A stretch of DNA of 9,078 nucleotides, taken from assembly GCA_029983595.1 (NCBI GenBank), contig JASBZD010000048.1:1-9078 (forward strand). Reading direction: 5' to 3'. The notes below the pieces were generated by a model that ran no database searches, was not told the DNA's origin, and was given only the letters and a program-made list of their open reading frames with translations. Positions 6,651-9,078 of this stretch are shown here, piece by piece. The position numbers and the translations under genes are program-made. Position 1 is the first letter of the stretch. The number at the start of each line of letters is the position of its first letter. Source of the DNA: Peptoniphilaceae bacterium. GTDB lineage: Bacteria; Bacillota; Clostridia; Tissierellales; Peptoniphilaceae.

Positions 6651-7444
6651 TAATTTTAGAAACAAAAAATCTATACAAATCATATAAAGATAAAGAAATA
6701 TTAAAAGATATAAACCTAGAATTTAAATCAGGAAAAATCTATTCACTAATTGGTCCAAATGGTTCAGGAAAGACCACACTAATTAAACTTTTATCAGGAA
6801 ATTTAATGCCTACAAGTGGCGAGATATTCTTATATAATACTGATATAAAAAAACTAACCGTAACTGAAATTGCTAAAAAAATAGCAGTACTAAATCAAAC
6901 AAATATAAACAACATAGATTTTACAGTCAGTCAAATCGTAAAATATGGAAGAAATCCTTATAAAAAATTATTTCAAAATATTGACAATACTGATGAAAAA
7001 ATTATAAATTCTGCATTAGAAAAGACAGATCTTATTAGTTATAAAAATAAAAAATTAAACGAACTTTCTGGGGGAGAAAGGCAGAGAGCATGGCTAGCAA
7101 TGGCACTTGCTCAGACACCAAAAATTTTAATTTTAGATGAACCTACAACATATCTGGATATATCTCATCAGATAAATATTTTAGATTTAATATCCAAATT
7201 AAATAAAAATGAAAAATTAACCGTAATTATGGTTCTTCATGATATAAATCATGCATTAAAATATTCTGATGAAATAATAGTATTAAAAGACAAAAAGATT
7301 CTATCTCAAGGCTTACCAGAAGAAATATTAGAATCCAAAGTACTAGATAAGGCCTTTGGTGTAGAATCAATAGTATTAAAAGACGTTAGATTAGATGAAG
7401 CTATTTTTTACCCTACTGGGTTTAAAATAAATAAACAAAAATAA
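6647..7444 (+). CDS. FecE/BtuD-type ABC transporter ATP-binding protein
   Basis: A 265-aa ATPase with every catalytic element intact: Walker A GPNGSGKTT (36-44), Q-loop Gln84, signature LSGGERQR (140-147), Walker B ILILDE (160-165) with the D-loop YLD (169-171), and switch His198 in VLHD. The spacing and the GRNPY element (101-105, after the Q-loop) are typical of iron-complex and B12 importers. It powers the FecCD-type permease encoded immediately upstream, with which it shares an ATGA overlap. After the ATPase core, about 50 residues form the usual short C-terminal extension. The next gene starts 19 bases downstream. Confidence 0.94.
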   Translation: MIILETKNLYKSYKDKEILKDINLEFKSGKIYSLIGPNGSGKTTLIKLLSGNLMPTSGEIFLYNTDIKKLTVTEIAKKIAVLNQTNINNIDFTVSQIVKYGRNPYKKLFQNIDNTDEKIINSALEKTDLISYKNKKLNELSGGERQRAWLAMALAQTPKILILDEPTTYLDISHQINILDLISKLNKNEKLTVIMVLHDINHALKYSDEIIVLKDKKILSQGLPEEILESKVLDKAFGVESIVLKDVRLDEAIFYPTGFKINKQK

Positions 7445-7463
7445 AAAAGGAAAAGAGGAAAAA

Positions 7464-8033
7464 ATGAAAAAAAGTTATGTAATCTTAGTTCTGCTATTAG
7501 CATTATCACTTTCAAGTTGTTCAAGCAATGAAGCAGAAAAAGAACCAAAAATGGAAGATAAAGCACAAACTGAAGTCACAACACAGACAGAAAGCAACAC
7601 TTCAGAAGAAAGTCCAACTGATATGTTTACTGAAGAAGATGGAAAGTTAGTTTCATTAGATAAAGAATCAAATATATTAGAAGTTCCTGCTTTAAAAACT
7701 ATAATAAATAAAGAAGAAAAAATAATAGAGATTTATCCAGCAGATGAAAATGGAGAAGTTAGTGATGATTATTATAAATTCGACTTTAACTCAAATACCT
7801 ATGAGAAATATAGTTTTGTAACACAAATGGGAAAAGGATATTATTATACAGGTGATTTAAATACAGGAGAGTTACTAAAAGTAGAAGATATGGATAATAA
7901 TGATTCTACAGAATCCATGAAACAAAATGGTAGATATGAAAAAGCAGCAGAAAAAACTAAAAATGAAATAGAAGAATTAAAATCATACTTTGAAACAAAA
8001 TATAAGATGACAATGGAAGATGCAATAAAATAA
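7464..8033 (+). CDS. Acidic lipoprotein of unknown function, last gene of the B12-switch operon
   Basis: A 189-aa protein that matches no family I recognise. It begins with a clear lipoprotein signal (lipobox LSSC, Cys19), then a Glu/Thr/Ser-rich linker to about residue 50. Next comes a compact segment with repeated Tyr and Gly (around YYKFDFNSNTYEKYSF and GKGYYYTGDLNTGEL) that suggests small beta structure, and a charged, probably helical C-terminus (about 150-185). It should sit on the outer face of the membrane. GAGG precedes the ATG, and it follows the importer ATPase after 19 bases with the operon terminator just behind it, so it is probably co-expressed with the importer. An accessory ligand-binding role is possible but is only a guess from context. 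Confidence 0.75.
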   Translation: MKKSYVILVLLLALSLSSCSSNEAEKEPKMEDKAQTEVTTQTESNTSEESPTDMFTEEDGKLVSLDKESNILEVPALKTIINKEEKIIEIYPADENGEVSDDYYKFDFNSNTYEKYSFVTQMGKGYYYTGDLNTGELLKVEDMDNNDSTESMKQNGRYEKAAEKTKNEIEELKSYFETKYKMTMEDAIK

Positions 8034-8044
8034 TAAATTATAAA

Positions 8045-8077
8045 GCGCATAGTAATCATACTATGCGCCATTTTTAT
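8045..8077 (+). terminator. Intrinsic terminator of the riboswitch operon
   Basis: A perfect 10-bp inverted repeat, GCGCATAGTA (8045-8054) and TACTATGCGC (8059-8068), with a 4-base loop is followed by CATTTTTATT. It separates the importer operon from the second flavodoxin gene. Confidence 0.9.
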
Positions 8078-8135
8078 TGGTTATTTATAAACTGATTGGG
8101 TAAACTATTAAAAGAGTGTTTATAAGGAGATAATA

Positions 8136-8648
8136 ATGCCAAAATTAGCAATAATTTATTCTACAAAAACAGGAAATACTGAGAAAGTAGCTAATTCTAT
8201 ACTTAGCGTAAATGAAGATGCAAAATACATAGATGCCTCAGATTTTAAGGAATCTGATTTAGACGATATAACTCATGTAATAATAGGTTTTTGGATAAAA
8301 GCAGGAAAAGTAAATCCAGAAGCTAGAAAAGTAATAGAAAAGATAAAAAATAAAAAAGTCGGGGTATTTATGACCCTATCGTCTGATCCAGAAACTGAAA
8401 ACTCAAAAAAAGTCTTAAATAACTCTCTAGAGCTAATTGAGAACGGAAATAACGAAATCTTAGAAAGTTTTGTCTGTCAAGGAAGACTAAATAATAAATT
8501 TTTAATAGCAATATCTAAATTAAATAAATCTCTAAGAGATATAAATGATGATGAAATGATCGACTCAGCTGAAAGTTCTAAAGAGCATCCTAATAAAGAG
8601 GACTTAGAAGAAGCTAAAAAGATATTTAAAAACTTTATAGATAGATAA
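8136..8648 (+). CDS. Second flavodoxin-like protein, paralogue of the 2836-3348 product
   Basis: A 170-aa flavodoxin-fold protein, exactly the length of the first flavodoxin in this window and alignable along its whole length. STKTGNT (9-15) is the flavin phosphate loop, GFWIKAG occupies 51-57, and CQGRL falls at the same positions (114-118). FTLGAYP of the first protein is replaced by MTLSSDP, and the HPHA block is absent: after CQGRL this copy has a lysine- and aspartate-rich helix. It likely carries electrons in the cytoplasm but may serve a different partner. AGGAGA five bases ahead fixes the ATG. It lies beyond the strong terminator at 8045-8077, so it is probably transcribed separately; no convincing promoter was found in the 60 bases available. 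Confidence 0.85.
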   Translation: MPKLAIIYSTKTGNTEKVANSILSVNEDAKYIDASDFKESDLDDITHVIIGFWIKAGKVNPEARKVIEKIKNKKVGVFMTLSSDPETENSKKVLNNSLELIENGNNEILESFVCQGRLNNKFLIAISKLNKSLRDINDDEMIDSAESSKEHPNKEDLEEAKKIFKNFIDR

Positions 8649-8652
8649 GAAT

Positions 8653-8695
8653 AAAAAAATGACGAAAAGCAAACTAATGCTTCGCGTCATTTTTT
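8653..8695. terminator. Terminator between convergent genes
   Basis: AAAAAAATGACG (8653-8664) faces CGTCATTTTTT (8685-8695), with an inner AAGCA/TGCTT stem (8667-8671 and 8678-8682). There is a T run on the plus strand and, by symmetry, on the minus strand, so it may stop transcription from both sides. The inner loop contains the stop codon of the minus-strand gene. Confidence 0.8.
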
Positions 8696-9078
8696 ATTTT
8701 ATCTACAAAATAATTGAAAATCTCTTGATGCTCACTATGTTTTACAGCAAGAGCCTCAGGATGCCATTGTAATGCTAGAATAAACTGTTTATCCATATCT
8801 GAAGACTCATAAGCCTCAATAAGCCCCTCTTCTGAAAATGCAGTAGCTACAAGACCTTCACCTAAATTCTCTACAGCCTGATGATGAAAAGAGTTAACTC
8901 CTATTCTATCAACTTTAAAAATTTCACTTAAAGTAGATCCTTCTTTAATATCTACCTCATGAGAATAATTTTCGCGATAATTTATAGAAATATTATGAAT
9001 AGGATATCCTTCAGTAATTAGATCCTGAATAAGAGTCCCGCCCTTATATATATTTAAAATCTGTAGACCTCTACAAAT
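8674..9078 (-). CDS. Class I glutamine amidotransferase-like hydrolase (peptidase C26), N-terminal part beyond the right edge
   Basis: The C-terminal 134 residues of a minus-strand gene are visible, ending in a TAG at 8674-8676. The fragment opens with ICRGLQILN, the nucleophile elbow in which the Cys is catalytic. It then shows VNSFHHQAV and, near the end, the triad sequence LQWHPE with its His and Glu. This set is typical of peptidase C26, the gamma-glutamyl-gamma-aminobutyrate hydrolase (PuuD-like) group, which cleaves gamma-glutamyl amides. The exact substrate is not decidable here; other C26 members act on different gamma-glutamyl compounds. The gene converges on the second flavodoxin, and its last codons lie inside the shared terminator hairpin. 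Start and regulation are outside the window. Confidence 0.9.
   Translation of the reverse strand: MCRGLQILNIYKGGTLIQDLITEGYPIHNISINYRENYSHEVDIKEGSTLSEIFKVDRIGVNSFHHQAVENLGEGLVATAFSEEGLIEAYESSDMDKQFILALQWHPEALAVKHSEHQEIFNYFVDKIKNDAKH

Noticed and set aside
7844..8071. Minus-strand reading frame of 75 codons
   Set aside because: It begins inside the terminator hairpin and is antisense to the lipoprotein gene, without ribosome binding site or family motif.
8077..8106. Promoter for the second flavodoxin (TTGGTT with TAAACT, 18-base spacer)
   Set aside because: Only three and four of six positions match consensus, too weak to call in such AT-rich sequence.

Overview
The window is AT-rich (about 30% G+C by eye) and carries Gram-positive-type lipoprotein signals, strong purine-rich ribosome binding sites, a tRNA-sensing T-box leader and a YtrA-type GntR regulator. 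It reads as chromosome of a low-GC anaerobic member of the Bacillota. A Peptoniphilaceae-like (Anaerococcus/Peptoniphilus) host is plausible from overall flavour only. No transposase, integrase, phage gene, CRISPR array, rRNA or tRNA was seen.

Left part, minus strand. An amino-acid-type ABC transporter binding lipoprotein is cut by the left edge (1-293). It is preceded by a T-box riboswitch with a leader terminator and a consensus sigma-A promoter (about 320-595). Upstream of that lies a tight three-gene operon, GntR regulator - ABC ATPase - membrane subunit (2477 down to 600). Its promoter (2521-2549) has a 26-bp palindrome just downstream of the -10 element, probably the regulator's own operator. 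No terminator is visible between this operon and the T-box unit.

Central part, plus strand. A cobalamin riboswitch (about 2612-2758) with a downstream intrinsic terminator (2794-2819) precedes an operon running 2836-8033. The genes are a 170-aa flavodoxin-like protein, a radical SAM protein resembling the HutW/ChuW/HmuW heme-degrading branch of the HemN/HemW superfamily, a FecB/BtuF-type binding lipoprotein, a FecCD/BtuC-type permease, a FecE/BtuD-type ATPase, and an acidic lipoprotein of unknown function. The first five overlap one another by 1 to 20 bases, so they are probably translationally coupled. A strong hairpin (8045-8077) closes the unit.

Right part. A second 170-aa flavodoxin, a paralogue of the first, follows as its own unit (8136-8648). 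It converges on a minus-strand class I glutamine-amidotransferase-like hydrolase (peptidase C26) cut by the right edge (8674-9078). The terminator between them overlaps the last codons of the hydrolase.

The main point of interest is the central operon. Its leader senses cobalamin, but its enzymes (a flavodoxin plus a HutW-like radical SAM protein) resemble an anaerobic heme-opening pair. It may be a corrinoid uptake and processing system, or a tetrapyrrole/heme system under B12 control. The sequence alone does not decide between these.
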